Below, one piece after another: positions 1 through 30,060 of a stretch of 64,000 nt of DNA; the first letter of the stretch is position 1; each line of letters starts with the position of its first letter. The DNA comes from Euglena gracilis (Eukaryota > Euglenozoa > Euglenophyceae > Euglenales > Euglenaceae). The translations under genes were made by a program, and so were the position numbers. The stretch covers positions 102,588 to 166,587 of the forward strand of contig CAAHFI010382145.1 in assembly GCA_900893395.1 (NCBI GenBank). The letters run 5' to 3'. Below the pieces are notes generated by a model that was not told where the DNA came from, did not search any database, and saw only the letters and a list, made by a program, of their open reading frames with translations.

Positions 1-20572
<20,572 letters not shown>

Positions 20573-20710
20573 AAATAATATTTTGTAATATAAAATAAGT
20601 AATCTCTAATATTAACTAAAGAGCTAATTTTAGGTATTAAGATCCCCTATTTATATACTAAAAAAGGGAACACAAGCAAAAAATATTGCATAACAATCTA
20701 TCAATTTACT
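20573..20710. promoter_or_regulatory. divergent intergenic region between psbD and chlI
   Basis: This 138-bp AT-rich gap separates the two start codons, so both leaders and any promoters must lie here. A short inverted pair (TCCCC near 20,642 and AAAGGGA near 20,663) could form a weak hairpin. I cannot assign -35/-10 boxes with confidence. Confidence 0.35.
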
Positions 20711-22089
20711 ATGAATAAAAAAACTAACGAAAGGCCTGTATTTCCTTTTACTTCTATTGTTGGACAAGAAGAGATGTGTGGCTAAACACATTGCACATTC
20801 AAATAAAAAACTTAATAAAATAATATTATAAATTTAAAAAATAATAATTATTATTATTAAAAATAATTACTACCCTCTAAACTACAATTAATAAATAAAA
20901 AATAAAACAAATTGGCAAATAAAATACTGAATTTTCAACACAACTAAAAAAATTTTGTAAATTATTAAAATTTATTGTAGCTAATTGGAAGCAGTTTGGA
21001 AAACTATAGAAAATCCAAAAGAACATAAAATAACAATTTATAAATAAAAAACAAAGCTAAAAGGATAAACCACGTATAGTTTGAAAACAAATAAAATTTA
21101 GTTTTATGAAATTATCATTAATCTTAAATGTAATAGATCCAAAAATAGGAGGTGTTATGATAATGGGTGATAGAGGAACAGGAAAGTCAACAATAGTTAG
21201 AGCGCTTGTTGACTTACTACCACCTATTGATGTAATAGAAAACGACCCATATAATTCTGATCCATATGATACAGAATTAATGTCAGATGACGTTCTAGAA
21301 AAAATAAAAAAAAACGAAAAAGTATCGATAATTCAAGTTAAAACACCTATGGTTGATTTACCATTAGGTGCAACTGAAGATCGTGTTTGTGGAACAATAG
21401 ATATAGAAAAAGCAATATCCGAAGGAAAAAAAGCATTCGAACCTGGTCTACTAGCACAAGCAAATAGAGGAATATTGTACGTTGATGAAGTTAACTTATT
21501 AGATGACCATTTAGTTGACGTTTTATTAGATTCCGCTGCTTCAGGATGGAACACGGTAGAAAGAGAAGGAGTTTCGATTTGCCATCCTGCAAGATTTATA
21601 CTAGTAGGATCAGGAAATCCTGAAGAAGGAGAACTTAGACCACAATTACTAGATAGATTCGGAATGCATGCACAAATTAAAACACTAAAGGAACCAGCGC
21701 TTCGTGTAAAAATAGTACAACAACGAGAACTATTTGAAAAAAGCCCTAAAGAGTTCAAAGAAAAATATAAGGAAGAACAAAATAAACTAATGGAAAAAAT
21801 TATAAATGCAAGAAAAAAATTAAAAAACATAATAATAAAATACGAACTTTTAGAAAAAATATCACAAATCTGTTCTGAACTAAATGTTGATGGACTAAGA
21901 GGAGATATGGTAACAAGTCGTGCAGCAAAAGCATTAGTAGCATTTGAAGATCGCACAGAAGTAACACCTAAAGACATTTTCACTGTAATTACGCTTTGTT
22001 TACGACATCGATTACGTAAAGACCCTTTAGAATCAATAGATTCGGGATATAAAGTGCAAGAAACCTTTAAAAAAGTGTTCAATTACTAA
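20711..22089 (+). CDS. chlI: magnesium chelatase subunit ChlI (ATPase)
   Basis: ChlI is the AAA+ ATPase of Mg-chelatase. It forms a hexamer with ChlD and drives insertion of Mg into protoporphyrin IX by ChlH in the stroma. Exon 1 at 20,711-20,775 encodes [20 protein letters not shown]; exon 2 runs from 21,108 to the TAA at 22,089. The joint is E-E-M-K-L as in the family. The product is about 348 residues. Walker A is GDRGTGKST and Walker [30 protein letters not shown] and the arginine-finger region [15 protein letters not shown] are intact. Codon use is cleaner than in the maturases. The gene is transcribed divergently from psbD. Confidence 0.97.
20776..21107 (+). other. chlI intron (group II-like)
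   Basis: This 332-nt intron interrupts the Met codon of EE-M-KLS. Its 5' end is GTGTGGCTAAAC. Sequence near 21,050-21,090 resembles a domain V/VI end. No ORF. Confidence 0.85.
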
Positions 22090-22170
22090 AAAATAGCTAA
22101 AACAAGAAAACTAATTTACATTTTCTGAGAAGTATTTCAGAAAATACATTAAAAATGTTAAAAATATTCT

Positions 22171-22249
22171 TCCTTCGTGGTGAAATGGTAAACACGTGTG
22201 ATTCAAAATCACATGCATAAGCTTGCCGGTTCGAGTCCGGTCGAAGGTA
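22171..22249 (+). tRNA. trnL-CAA: tRNA-Leu (CAA)
   Basis: A full cloverleaf is visible: acceptor TCCTTCG/CGAAGGT, D-arm GTGAAATGGTAAACAC, anticodon arm TGTGA-TTCAAAA-TCACA with anticodon CAA, a long variable arm (class II, as Leu requires) and T-arm CCGG-TTCGAGT-CCGG. The first acceptor pair would be U1-U72, a mismatch. No CCA is encoded. The gene lies 81 nt after chlI on the same strand. Confidence 0.92.
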
Positions 22250-24100
22250 AAACTCTCGAAATAAAAAACGTTAATAAAAAAGTTGCAATATATATCTAGA
22301 TTAAAATCAACGTCTTTTATTTTGAAAAATGTTAAATTTATAACAAAATTTGAATAATGGAAAGTACCCAAAACGTGATGTCGTAGATTGAAATCTTACA
22401 AAACAATAGTTGATATTGATTTTTTGTTTTTTACATAATTATGTAAAAATTTTATTATTAGTTAAAATAATAATATAGACTTTGAAAAATTATGAAACTA
22501 AAAAGAAAAAGTAAAATGTGAACTAGATTTACTTCTTAAAGACAAACTTATAGGTTTAAGCAAAAAACATTAGAAAAGCTAATTTTGAATTTTAAATTAC
22601 TATTTATGGATAAAAGGAAATTAAATTAATTCAAAATTTTGATTTTTAAAATGAATCTAATTTCAAATCATAAATTCTCTTGCAAAGTAATAATTTTAAT
22701 GACTTGGATTACTTTTGAAACGAACATGATTCACATTGTTTTCAAAATTTTTATTGTTTACTATATTGATGAGTATTGATGAGTTAACAAGATAAAACTA
22801 TCTGGGTGTATAAAAAATATCATAGAATAATAATTGAATAAAAATAAAATATTCTAAAACATATAATTTTCTGGAATTTACAAACTTTATTACAAAAAAG
22901 TGTACAACAGAATTATATATATACAAAAATTTATTTTTAAAAATATATAAATTATAACACTTTTAAAATTTTAATAGCTTCTTGAAAAATTTTAGTGACA
23001 GTAAAAAATAATAAAAACGCGTTTAATACATAATAACTACTATAAAGTATTTATATAGATTATTTTAAATCTTAAATAATCTATTATTATTACCTATTTT
23101 TGAAATAATATTAGTATAAATATACATATTTAGTAATAAACTATTATCACAAATAGTGTAATCATTGTCATTTTCGTAAAATTTTAATTTCCAGCAACAA
23201 GCAAAATTTTGTTTAACAAAGCTTTTTGCCGATTAAACTAATACAAATAATTTACCCACATTTTTGATATAAAGAAGTATTACAAGAAGTACAGATGAAT
23301 AAATCAAAAGTAGTTACAAAATATTATTAATATTTAATACCTTACAATTAATTTTTAGTATTGTATTTATTCATAAAAAATGAGATCGAACTTTTAGAGT
23401 ACAATCATTTAGTCTACCATAATTATATATTAAGTAACTTGAATATGACGTTTCAGAAGAATAATAGCATAAGTGATTACAGGAATAATAATAATAAGTA
23501 AGATAATCTATCATCACGAATAATAATCTAACATTGAATAAGAACAAGAATAATAGAAATTGAGAAAAACTCTATATATATATCTAGACATTTCTGTTTG
23601 TTTCTAAGTAAAATCCTACGAAACATACAATTTTATATTACATTAAATATGTAACTCATGTAAAAATATTGTTAGCTCTAAACATCTTCTATTTTTTCAT
23701 TATATCATTTTTCTGAAAAACCTATCTCTGATAATGAACTGTAATAATTAACTAACACTTATAAACTTTGTTTATCTTGAAATCTTAAACCTTAAAATAT
23801 TATCTTGGAAAGTAAACATCTTTTATCTGGCAGAAATAACCAACCAGTTCTTCCATCCGGACTTGACGTATGGATGGATTATGGATGGATACAACCTGAT
23901 TGAGCAATAGAATCGAATCTAAGCATTTCCTCGGCAATGGGTTCACTTCCTTTTTACCCTTTAAGAAATTACGTATGCATTAGCCACACACATAGCTAAA
24001 TAGAAAGCAGTTTGTGTGGTTCTTTGGATTACAATAAACGTTACGGAATTTAACCATAAAGTACTTAATAATTAATAAATCAGGGTTAATAATCAATAAA
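22250..24100. other. gene-poor AT-rich stretch
   Basis: About 1.85 kb without a convincing ORF, tRNA or rRNA on either strand. The segment 23,835-23,950 is less AT-rich and contains short direct repeats of TATGGATGGAT. I recognise nothing else. It leads into the orphan 16S leader and the variable repeat, so it may be part of the replication-origin region. Confidence 0.6.
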
Positions 24101-24106
24101 AAACCA

Positions 24107-24209
24107 TAAGGCGTAGGTCTCCAAAACCTGATGTAGTAGGTTCGAATCCTACAAAGCGCGCTTTTAGTGTACACATTATAGTAAATGTGCCCCTTGCTTG
24201 GTCACCAAG
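24107..24209 (+). pseudogene. orphan copy of the 16S rRNA leader with tRNA-Trp relic
   Basis: This is near-identical to the sequence just before every 16S gene in the window: a 3' tRNA-Trp-like half (CTCCAAAACC anticodon arm, GGTTCGAATCC T-arm, AAGCGCGC) followed by the stretch ending in GCTTGGTCACCAAG. No 16S gene follows; the copy breaks off at the variable repeat. Confidence 0.85.
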
Positions 24210-24212
24210 GGG
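24189..24212. other. perfect hairpin at the end of the orphan leader
   Basis: CCCCTTG and CAAGGGG flank CTTGGTCAC, giving a stable stem-loop; an alternative inner stem CTTGG/CCAAG is also possible. In the real 16S leaders the right arm is CAAGAGGG, so the full symmetry is particular to this copy. Confidence 0.8.
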
Positions 24213-24244
24213 ACTGATGTAGAAAATATTCAGTAAAGACCATT

Positions 24245-24985
24245 TAAGTACATTGGTATATATAGTATATATAATATATATAAGTACATTAATATATATA
24301 AGTACATTGGTATATATAGTATATATAATATATATAAGTACATTAATATATATAAGTACATTGGTATATATAGTATATATAATATATATAAGTACATTAA
24401 TATATATAAGTACATTGGTATATATAGTATATATAATATATATAAGTACATTAATATATATAAGTACATTGGTATATATAGTATATATAATATATATAAG
24501 TACATTAATATATATAAGTACATTGGTATATATAGTATATATAATATATATAAGTACATTAATATATATAAGTACATTGGTATATATAGTATATATAATA
24601 TATATAAGTACATTAATATATATAAGTACATTGGTATATATAGTATATATAATATATATAAGTACATTAATATATATAAGTACATTGGTATATATAGTAT
24701 ATATAATATATATAAGTACATTAATATATATAAGTACATTGGTATATATAGTATATATAATATAAGTACATTAATATATATAAGTACATTGGTATATATA
24801 GTATATATAATATATATAAGTACATTAATATATATAAGTACATTGGTATATATAGTATATATAATATACATTGTACATTATATATATATAAGTACATAAT
24901 ATATATATTGTATATAGTACATTAATATATATAAGTACATTGGTATATATAGTATATATAAGTACATTGGTATATATAAGTACAT
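24245..24985. repeat. variable tandem repeat array, 54-bp unit, about 12 copies
   Basis: The hexamer CATTGG recurs every 54 bp from 24,251 to 24,737, then at 24,787 (a unit 4 bp short) and 24,841, with degenerate copies to about 24,985. The unit consists of AAGTACATTGG and AAGTACATTAA blocks separated by TATATA runs. Both strands lack stops, creating long meaningless ORFs (an 18-residue periodic peptide). The E. gracilis chloroplast genome has a region of variable size near its replication origin, which this matches. Confidence 0.95.
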
Positions 24986-25210
24986 AACCCTTGATTCTTG
25001 GGTTTTTTGCAAAATTACTTCGGGAATTTTTTGCATTTAACCTACAATGCAATTAAAATATAGTTATTGATATATATTCAATGATCTATTTTTTTTTTGT
25101 ATTTTTTTTAGTTTGATTAAGAATTATTATTTTTTTATTTTTTATGACACATTCATAGAAATAGGTAAAGAAAATTAAAAGCAAAAAAAACGATTTCTTA
25201 TATTCATTTT

Positions 25211-26356
25211 ATGATTTTTACGATGTATTTCTTTAGAAATTTTGTTTTTTTACACTCTTTTATGAACTATATAATTAAAGTAAAATCTATTTTAATTAAT
25301 CGATATTCGTTGGCTACCTGCAATGCAATTTTATTGTATTTTTTTCAAACAAATTATTATAAAATTTATTTGTTAGTTAATACTAGTTTATCTTTTTACA
25401 ATTTAATTTTTTTCCTTAGGAATTTTCTAAGGATAGTAAAAAAAAAAAACGATCCAAAAGTTTTTCTTTTGGCTTTATTGATAATTTCGAAAAATTATAT
25501 CCAATATGCGCTTTACTGTAATTTTTTGTTTCAAGTTGGTAACAGAACATTAAAAGTAATCAAGTCCGTTGAAATTTCTAAAAATGAAATTTTGAAAAAC
25601 GACCCTTCGTTGAAGGCTTTGGAGTTTTGGAAAAAAATTAAAATATTTTATAGTAAGAATTTTATTTCCAAAATTGCCGTAATTATGGTAATTAGTTTTT
25701 CTGGTTATTGCGCATTTAATTTTGCATTTAAATTTTTTGGTGTACTTAAAGAATCTTCAAAAATCTTGGCTTCTTTTTTCTCTTTTAATCATGATCAAAA
25801 AAATGATAATTCTGAAGACAATCGTTCCGAAGATGATTTAAAGTCAAGTCAAGACCCAGTAAATATTCCTTCTATCGAACAAAGTTTCAAAGTTGAAGAT
25901 TTTTCAATTTTCAATCCTGATTTTTGGTCAACTGATTTTGATAAAATTTTATTGGAAGAGGGTTATGACCTAGAGGGTTCATTAAGCACTTTATGGTTAA
26001 CTCCAAGAACATTTATTGTGATGAAAAGGATCGTGCAAACTGGTTTCTATTTAAGTATGTGTGTAGCTAATGCATATGCAATTGCTGAAACCGTAAAAAG
26101 AGGTCAGCCGGTTAGCAATGATATGTTACAATTTAATCCGACTTTGCAAACAGGATTTGTCTACCCATACGGGCAGTCAATGTCAGCACCCGGTCAAATA
26201 CCTGGGGGGAATTTGGGCCGAACGTTTGTTCCTGAAGAAAAAATGTTTACTTCACAAGATCTAGCAGTTTCATCCAACTGTAATGTGGGGGATGGATTTG
26301 TTGAGGTTATAGAAATCCCATTTAATTATTATAAGGATGCATTACCCCCCGAGTAA
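25211..26356 (+). CDS. hypothetical membrane protein, 381 codons
   Basis: Not recognised. The N-terminal 180 residues are Phe/Ile/Asn-rich with several hydrophobic segments, the clearest being SKIAVIMVISFSGYCAFNFA near residues 154-173. An acidic linker (DNSEDNRSEDDLKSSQDP) follows near 200-217, then a soluble C-terminal domain with ordinary composition (TLWLTPRTFIVMKRIVQTGF, Pro/Gly-rich VYPYGQSMSAPGQIPGGN). The shape suggests a membrane-anchored protein. The start may be the second Met (25,223). It lies directly after the variable repeat; sequence around its start recurs in the duplicated blocks downstream. Confidence 0.65.
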   Translation: MIFTMYFFRNFVFLHSFMNYIIKVKSILINRYSLATCNAILLYFFQTNYYKIYLLVNTSLSFYNLIFFLRNFLRIVKKKNDPKVFLLALLIISKNYIQYALYCNFLFQVGNRTLKVIKSVEISKNEILKNDPSLKALEFWKKIKIFYSKNFISKIAVIMVISFSGYCAFNFAFKFFGVLKESSKILASFFSFNHDQKNDNSEDNRSEDDLKSSQDPVNIPSIEQSFKVEDFSIFNPDFWSTDFDKILLEEGYDLEGSLSTLWLTPRTFIVMKRIVQTGFYLSMCVANAYAIAETVKRGQPVSNDMLQFNPTLQTGFVYPYGQSMSAPGQIPGGNLGRTFVPEEKMFTSQDLAVSSNCNVGDGFVEVIEIPFNYYKDALPPE

Positions 26357-26542
26357 TATTCCTTTCTATTTTCGATTTCAAAGAAAAATATCAATATATT
26401 AAATTTTTTATGTATTAAATAACTTGATACATAATTATTAGTAGTCACTACGTTTTTTATACGTAATATTATTTCTTTAACACATGGTTTTTTATATAAA
26501 AATAGGTCAATTTTTTTTATTATTTTTTTTAGAAAAAAAAAA

Positions 26543-26615
26543 ATGCTTTGTAGACTATGTGGTAACTACATTTCAGTATCGTAATTAGTACGACAGCTCG
26601 AATTTGGGTTTTGCA
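26543..26615 (+). pseudogene. tRNA-like relic 1 (copy A)
   Basis: TGTGGTAACTAC looks like a D-loop and GACAGCTCGAATTTGGG like a T-arm, at tRNA-like spacing, but the acceptor and anticodon stems are not convincing. It is repeated at about 27,811-27,883. Probably a decayed tRNA or a T-arm-like structure. Confidence 0.4.
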
Positions 26616-26699
26616 ATTTTTTTTTTTCATTTTTTTTTTTTTTTTTGCAAATAGGGGGGTTGTTCTAAAATTCGGTGATTTTATTTATGGGAGATTTTT

Positions 26700-26825
26700 A
26701 TGCATTCAATAGTGCCGGGTAAAAATTGGCATGTTTTTATTAAGACAGGATTCGGTAGTTTTGAGGATTTTAACTTATTATTCATCAAAAAAAGCAATTT
26801 CTTACATTTTATTTATGATTTTTAG
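26700..26825 (+). pseudogene. truncated 5' copy of the 346-codon ORF (copy A)
   Basis: The frame starts MHSIVPGKNWHVFIKTGFGS and follows the first 30 residues of the 346-codon ORF, then leaves it at FIKK and stops after 41 codons. The leader GGGAG at 26,689 is retained. From about 26,795 the DNA instead resembles the start region of the 381-codon ORF. Confidence 0.75.
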
Positions 26826-27103
26826 GATGTATTTATTCAGAAAATTTATTTTTTTCTTTAAGCAAAACTGTGTTATTTTTTTTGCTTATATATTTTTCCT
26901 TGATTCCAGAGTTCTTGCAATTTACTTCGGGATTTTTTAAAATTTAACCTACAACGAAATTGTAGTTAAGATATATTTTAATGATCTATTTTTTTATATT
27001 TTTTAAAAAGTTGTTATTTGTTATTATTTTTTTTTTCAATTAAGATTTTTATATTTTTCACACTCATTTTTTTTAAAAAAAATTATTATTATAGAAAAAA
27101 AAA

Positions 27104-27172
27104 TCCTTAATTGGTAACGTTGTGATTATGTTACTTCATCGTAGTGGGTCGCAAGTTCGAATTGAAGGTTTG
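27104..27172 (+). pseudogene. tRNA-like relic 2 (copy A)
   Basis: TTGGTAACGTT (D-loop-like) and GCAAGTTCGAATTGAAGG (T-arm-like, with the TTCGAAT loop) occur at tRNA spacing. No full cloverleaf was found by eye. It is repeated at about 28,372-28,441. Confidence 0.4.
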
Positions 27173-27273
27173 CAATTTTTTTTTTCATTTTTTTTTTTTT
27201 TTGCATAATGGAGATATGGGAGTTTGAGGTTTTCAAAAAATGATTTATTTTTTTATTTATGGGAGATTTTATT

Positions 27274-27606
27274 ATGTTTTATTTTATGTGCTCAATGGTT
27301 CCCGAAAGGGATTATCAAAAATTAATGGAAGATAAAAAGGAATTAGAAAGAAATGATTATCCTATTTTTAATGAAAAAAAACCTAATGATCAACTTTTTA
27401 GTTGGGAAGATGTTGTTCTGAGAAACGAAATTGCTGAAAAACGTCGCAGAAAACAGTATGGCGAATCATATGAATATGATTCTAAGCAAAGAGAAAAGCA
27501 ATTTTATGAGTTTATTGAAAAATTTCTTGAGGAAAAAGGAGTTGAGTTACCGCGTAACTTATACACAGATAATACTATTATAGAAATGCAAAAAACGGAG
27601 GAGTAA
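27274..27606 (+). CDS. hypothetical hydrophilic protein, about 110 codons, related to the 346-codon ORF
   Basis: The ATG at 27,274 sits 8 nt after GGGAG (27,261-27,265); the earlier ATG at 27,259 overlaps that ribosome-binding site and is less likely. The product is highly charged. Its N-terminal MVPE and the segment EDKKELERNDYPIFNEKKPNDQLF resemble MVPG and EEKKELEINDSNNFL...KANDQF of the 346-codon ORF, so it looks like an internally deleted, diverged paralogue. Function unknown. Confidence 0.6.
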   Translation: MFYFMCSMVPERDYQKLMEDKKELERNDYPIFNEKKPNDQLFSWEDVVLRNEIAEKRRRKQYGESYEYDSKQREKQFYEFIEKFLEEKGVELPRNLYTDNTIIEMQKTEE

Positions 27607-27967
27607 AAAAATTACCTCTGATGTCAATACATACTATTTTCGATTTCAAAGAAAAATATCAATATATTAAATTTTTTATGTATTAAATAACTTGATACAT
27701 AATTATTAGTAGTCACTACGTTTTTTATACGTAATATTATTTCCTTAACACATGGTTTTTTATATAAAAATAGGTCAATTTTTTTTATTATTTTTTTAGA
27801 AAAAAAAAAATGCTTTGTAGACTATGTGGTAACTACATTTCAGTATCGTAATTAGTACGACAGCTCGAATTTGGGTTTTGCAATTTTTTTTTTCATTTTT
27901 TTTTTTTTTTTTGCAAATAGGGGGGGGTTGTTCTAAAATTCGGTGATTTTATTTATGGGAGATTTTT

Positions 27968-28093
27968 ATGCATTCAATAGTGCCGGGTAAAAATTGGCAT
28001 GTTTTTATTAAGACAGGATTCGGTAGTTTTGAGGATTTTAACTTATTATTCATCAAAAAAAGCAATTTCTTACATTTTATTTATGATTTTTAG
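27968..28093 (+). pseudogene. truncated 5' copy of the 346-codon ORF (copy B)
   Basis: Same as 26,700-26,825: MHSIVPGKNWHVFIKTGFGS, then divergence and a stop. It is carried by the duplicated block. Confidence 0.75.
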
Positions 28094-28529
28094 GATGTAT
28101 TTATTCAGAAAATTTATTTTTTTCTTTAAGCAAAACTGTGTTATTTTTTTTGCTTATATATTTTTCCTTGATTCCAGAGTTCTTGCAATTTACTTCGGGA
28201 TTTTTTAAAATTTAACCTACAACGAAATTGTAGTTAAGATATATTTTAATGATCTATTTTTTTATATTTTTTAAAAAGTTGTTATTTGTTATTATTTTTT
28301 TTTTCAATTAAGATTTTTATATTTTTCACACTCATTTTTTTTTAAAAAAATTATTATTATAGAAAAAAAATCCTTAATTGGTAACGTTGTGATTATGTTA
28401 CTTCATCGTAGTGGGTCGCAAGTTCGAATTGAAGGTTTGCAAATTTTTTTTTTCATTTTTTTTTTTTTTTTGCATAATGGAGATATGGAAGTTTGAGGTT
28501 TTCAAAAAATGATTTATTTTTTTATTTAT

Positions 28530-28534
28530 GGGAG
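28530..28534 (+). promoter_or_regulatory. GGGAG ribosome-binding-like site shared by island ORFs
   Basis: The leader TTTATTTATGGGAGATTTT-(A/T)-ATG precedes the 346-codon ORF. The same GGGAG lies before the ATG at 26,689 (spacing 6), 27,261 (spacing 8), 27,957 and 29,594 (spacing 6). It decides the start codons used here, because the in-frame ATG overlapping GGGAG would leave no leader. A purine-rich site is odd where the 16S 3' end lacks CCTCC. Confidence 0.5.
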
Positions 28535-28542
28535 ATTTTATT

Positions 28543-29583
28543 ATGTATTCAATGGTTCCAGGAAAAAACTGGCATGTTTTTATTAAAACAGGGTTCGGTA
28601 GTTTTGAGGATTTTAACTTATTATTCATCAAAAAGTGGAAAGAGTTAATTAATTATAACTCTATTTCTTTTATTATTTATGGTTTTGATTTGTCTGAAAA
28701 TAATTTAAACAACTTTTGTGAAGTGACTATAGAGGTCTATATAGAATTTAATAAAAATTACCGAAGGCATGGTCTTAAAAAATTATTTTCTTTTGAAAAA
28801 AATTCTGTTATTGTAGAAAAGGGATCGAGTAGTAAAACTTCACTTGATAATTTTTTTTCTAAAACAGGGAATAAAAACATTGAAGTTTGTTGGTCAGGTG
28901 TTCCAAGGTTTGAAAATGGTTTAAAAAATTCTTTAAGTTTTGATTTTGTTATTAAAAATAATTTATTAAGTCGTGCGCGAAAAGATCATTGTTTTCCTTC
29001 GTTTTTTTCTAAATTGATTTCCAATTCCTCAGAAAATTATTTAAAAGTGAAAGAAAAAATAACAGAAGAGAAAAAGGAATTAGAAATAAATGATTCTAAT
29101 AATTTTTTACACGATCATTTTAATGTTTTGAAAGCTAATGATCAATTTTTAAACATCATTGAAAAATATATAATAGAGTACAAAAATTTGTTTTTTTTAA
29201 CGAGTAAAAACGATGCAATAAAACTTCGTTCTATGTTGTTGAAGTATATATCTGAAGTCGCAGTATTAGAAAATAGTATCTCAAATTCTAATATTTCTAA
29301 TATTTTTTTATTTAAGCAAGCTTCTAAGTTTTATAAACATAATTCTTTAAAAAACGATAATTATAAAAACTGGGATTTTAACTGGATTTTTGTGGAAATG
29401 CTTCTTATTTTTTTTCTAGAAAAAGCAAAAAATAAAAAAATTGATAAATTTGAATTATATACTTTAGTGAACAAAGAAATTTATGGTGAAGAACAGTTAG
29501 ATATAATGGTTAAAAACTTTAGAAAAAGAGCTTGTGAAAATGTCGATTTACGGCAGATTCGGTCTTCATTGCCTTGTTTTTGA
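28543..29583 (+). CDS. hypothetical protein, 346 codons
   Basis: Not recognised. The start at 28,543 (MYSMVPGKNW) is chosen for the GGGAG 8 nt upstream. The protein is mostly hydrophilic and probably soluble. Landmarks: HVFIKTGFGSFEDFN near the start, an acidic/Lys-rich stretch (KVKEKITEEKKELEINDS) in the middle, a hydrophobic WIFVEMLLIFFLEKAK, and a basic C-terminus IMVKNFRKRACENVDLRQIR that might bind nucleic acid. Partial copies lie upstream (26,700; 27,968; 27,274), so this seems to be the intact parent of a local gene family. A short similar peptide occurs beyond the rRNA region near 53,450. Confidence 0.7.
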   Translation: MYSMVPGKNWHVFIKTGFGSFEDFNLLFIKKWKELINYNSISFIIYGFDLSENNLNNFCEVTIEVYIEFNKNYRRHGLKKLFSFEKNSVIVEKGSSSKTSLDNFFSKTGNKNIEVCWSGVPRFENGLKNSLSFDFVIKNNLLSRARKDHCFPSFFSKLISNSSENYLKVKEKITEEKKELEINDSNNFLHDHFNVLKANDQFLNIIEKYIIEYKNLFFLTSKNDAIKLRSMLLKYISEVAVLENSISNSNISNIFLFKQASKFYKHNSLKNDNYKNWDFNWIFVEMLLIFFLEKAKNKKIDKFELYTLVNKEIYGEEQLDIMVKNFRKRACENVDLRQIRSSLPCF

Positions 29584-29604
29584 TTTTTATATAGGGAGAA
29601 AAGT

Positions 29605-29733
29605 ATGACAAAAAAAGAAGAAAAAAATTTAAATAATACAAAAATCAATTTAACAGTAAAAAAAATTTATAAAAAATATTGTTCTTATAAAGCACAATAT
29701 GATGAAAAAAACCTGGACCAAAAATTTAGTTGA
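29605..29733 (+). CDS. small basic hypothetical protein, 42 codons
   Basis: The ATG at 29,605 has GGGAG 6 nt upstream (TATAGGGAGAAAAGT), the same leader style as the other island ORFs. The product is Lys-rich (MTKKEEKNLNNTK start, AQYDEKNLDQKFS end). It may be a real small gene or the remnant of a longer one. Confidence 0.4.
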   Translation: MTKKEEKNLNNTKINLTVKKIYKKYCSYKAQYDEKNLDQKFS

Positions 29734-30060
29734 AAGCTTTTTTTTTTTATCATTGAAAATGGGCATATTTTAAACGTAGTAGAAGTAGAATATTTTTCTT
29801 AAAGCGTGTCAAAAAAATCGATTAATTAAAATATAGTGTCATGGAAAATGTGATTATTCTATCACTTATTTAAATATGCTTTTTTATCAATGTCAATTTG
29901 TAGAATAATTGGCGTTTTTTTTGATGGAGTATAGTGAGTTTGCCTACTTTTTACCTTATTAAATTAATAAATTTAAAATTGACTTATTAAAAACTTATAG
30001 GGAGTAAATATTAAGGAAGTACCTTATCAGGATTTTGATAAGTATTCTCACTATTGAGGT
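29734..30060. other. non-coding gap in the island
   Basis: AT-rich and without a gene. It contains another ATAGGGAG leader-like element near 30,000, followed by a short frame (KEVPYQDFDKYSHY) that stops early. Confidence 0.5.

Larger units (their letters stand above)
26366..27278 (+). repeat. direct duplication, copy A (spacing 1,268 bp)
   Basis: This is nearly identical to 27,634-28,547, with a few homopolymer-length differences. The block contains two tRNA-like segments, a truncated copy of the 346-codon ORF start fused to sequence resembling the 381-codon ORF start, a copy of the post-array sequence (TTACTTCGGGA then TTTAACCTACAA) and the leader used by the next ORF. Confidence 0.9.
27634..28547 (+). 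repeat. direct duplication, copy B
   Basis: Second copy of the block at 26,366-27,278. It starts just after the 110-codon ORF and ends at the start of the 346-codon ORF. Differences are mostly changes in A/T run lengths. Confidence 0.9.

Noticed and set aside
21333-22082. 249-codon ORF antisense to chlI
   Set aside because: Shadow of the conserved chlI frame.
23980-24174. 64-codon ORF before the variable array
   Set aside because: It runs through the orphan 16S leader and tRNA relic in antisense.
24230-24871. Long ORFs on both strands over the AT repeat (213 and 170 codons)
   Set aside because: The repeat unit is a multiple of three and lacks stops, so the periodic peptides are artefacts of the 54-bp array.
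24245-24985. CRISPR-like array
   Set aside because: Units are contiguous near-identical copies with no unique spacers, and this is plastid DNA; it is a simple tandem repeat.
26731-28208. Two identical 69-codon ORFs (26,731 and 27,999)
   Set aside because: They read the duplicated block out of frame relative to the recognisable gene fragments and join two unrelated pieces; not credible genes.
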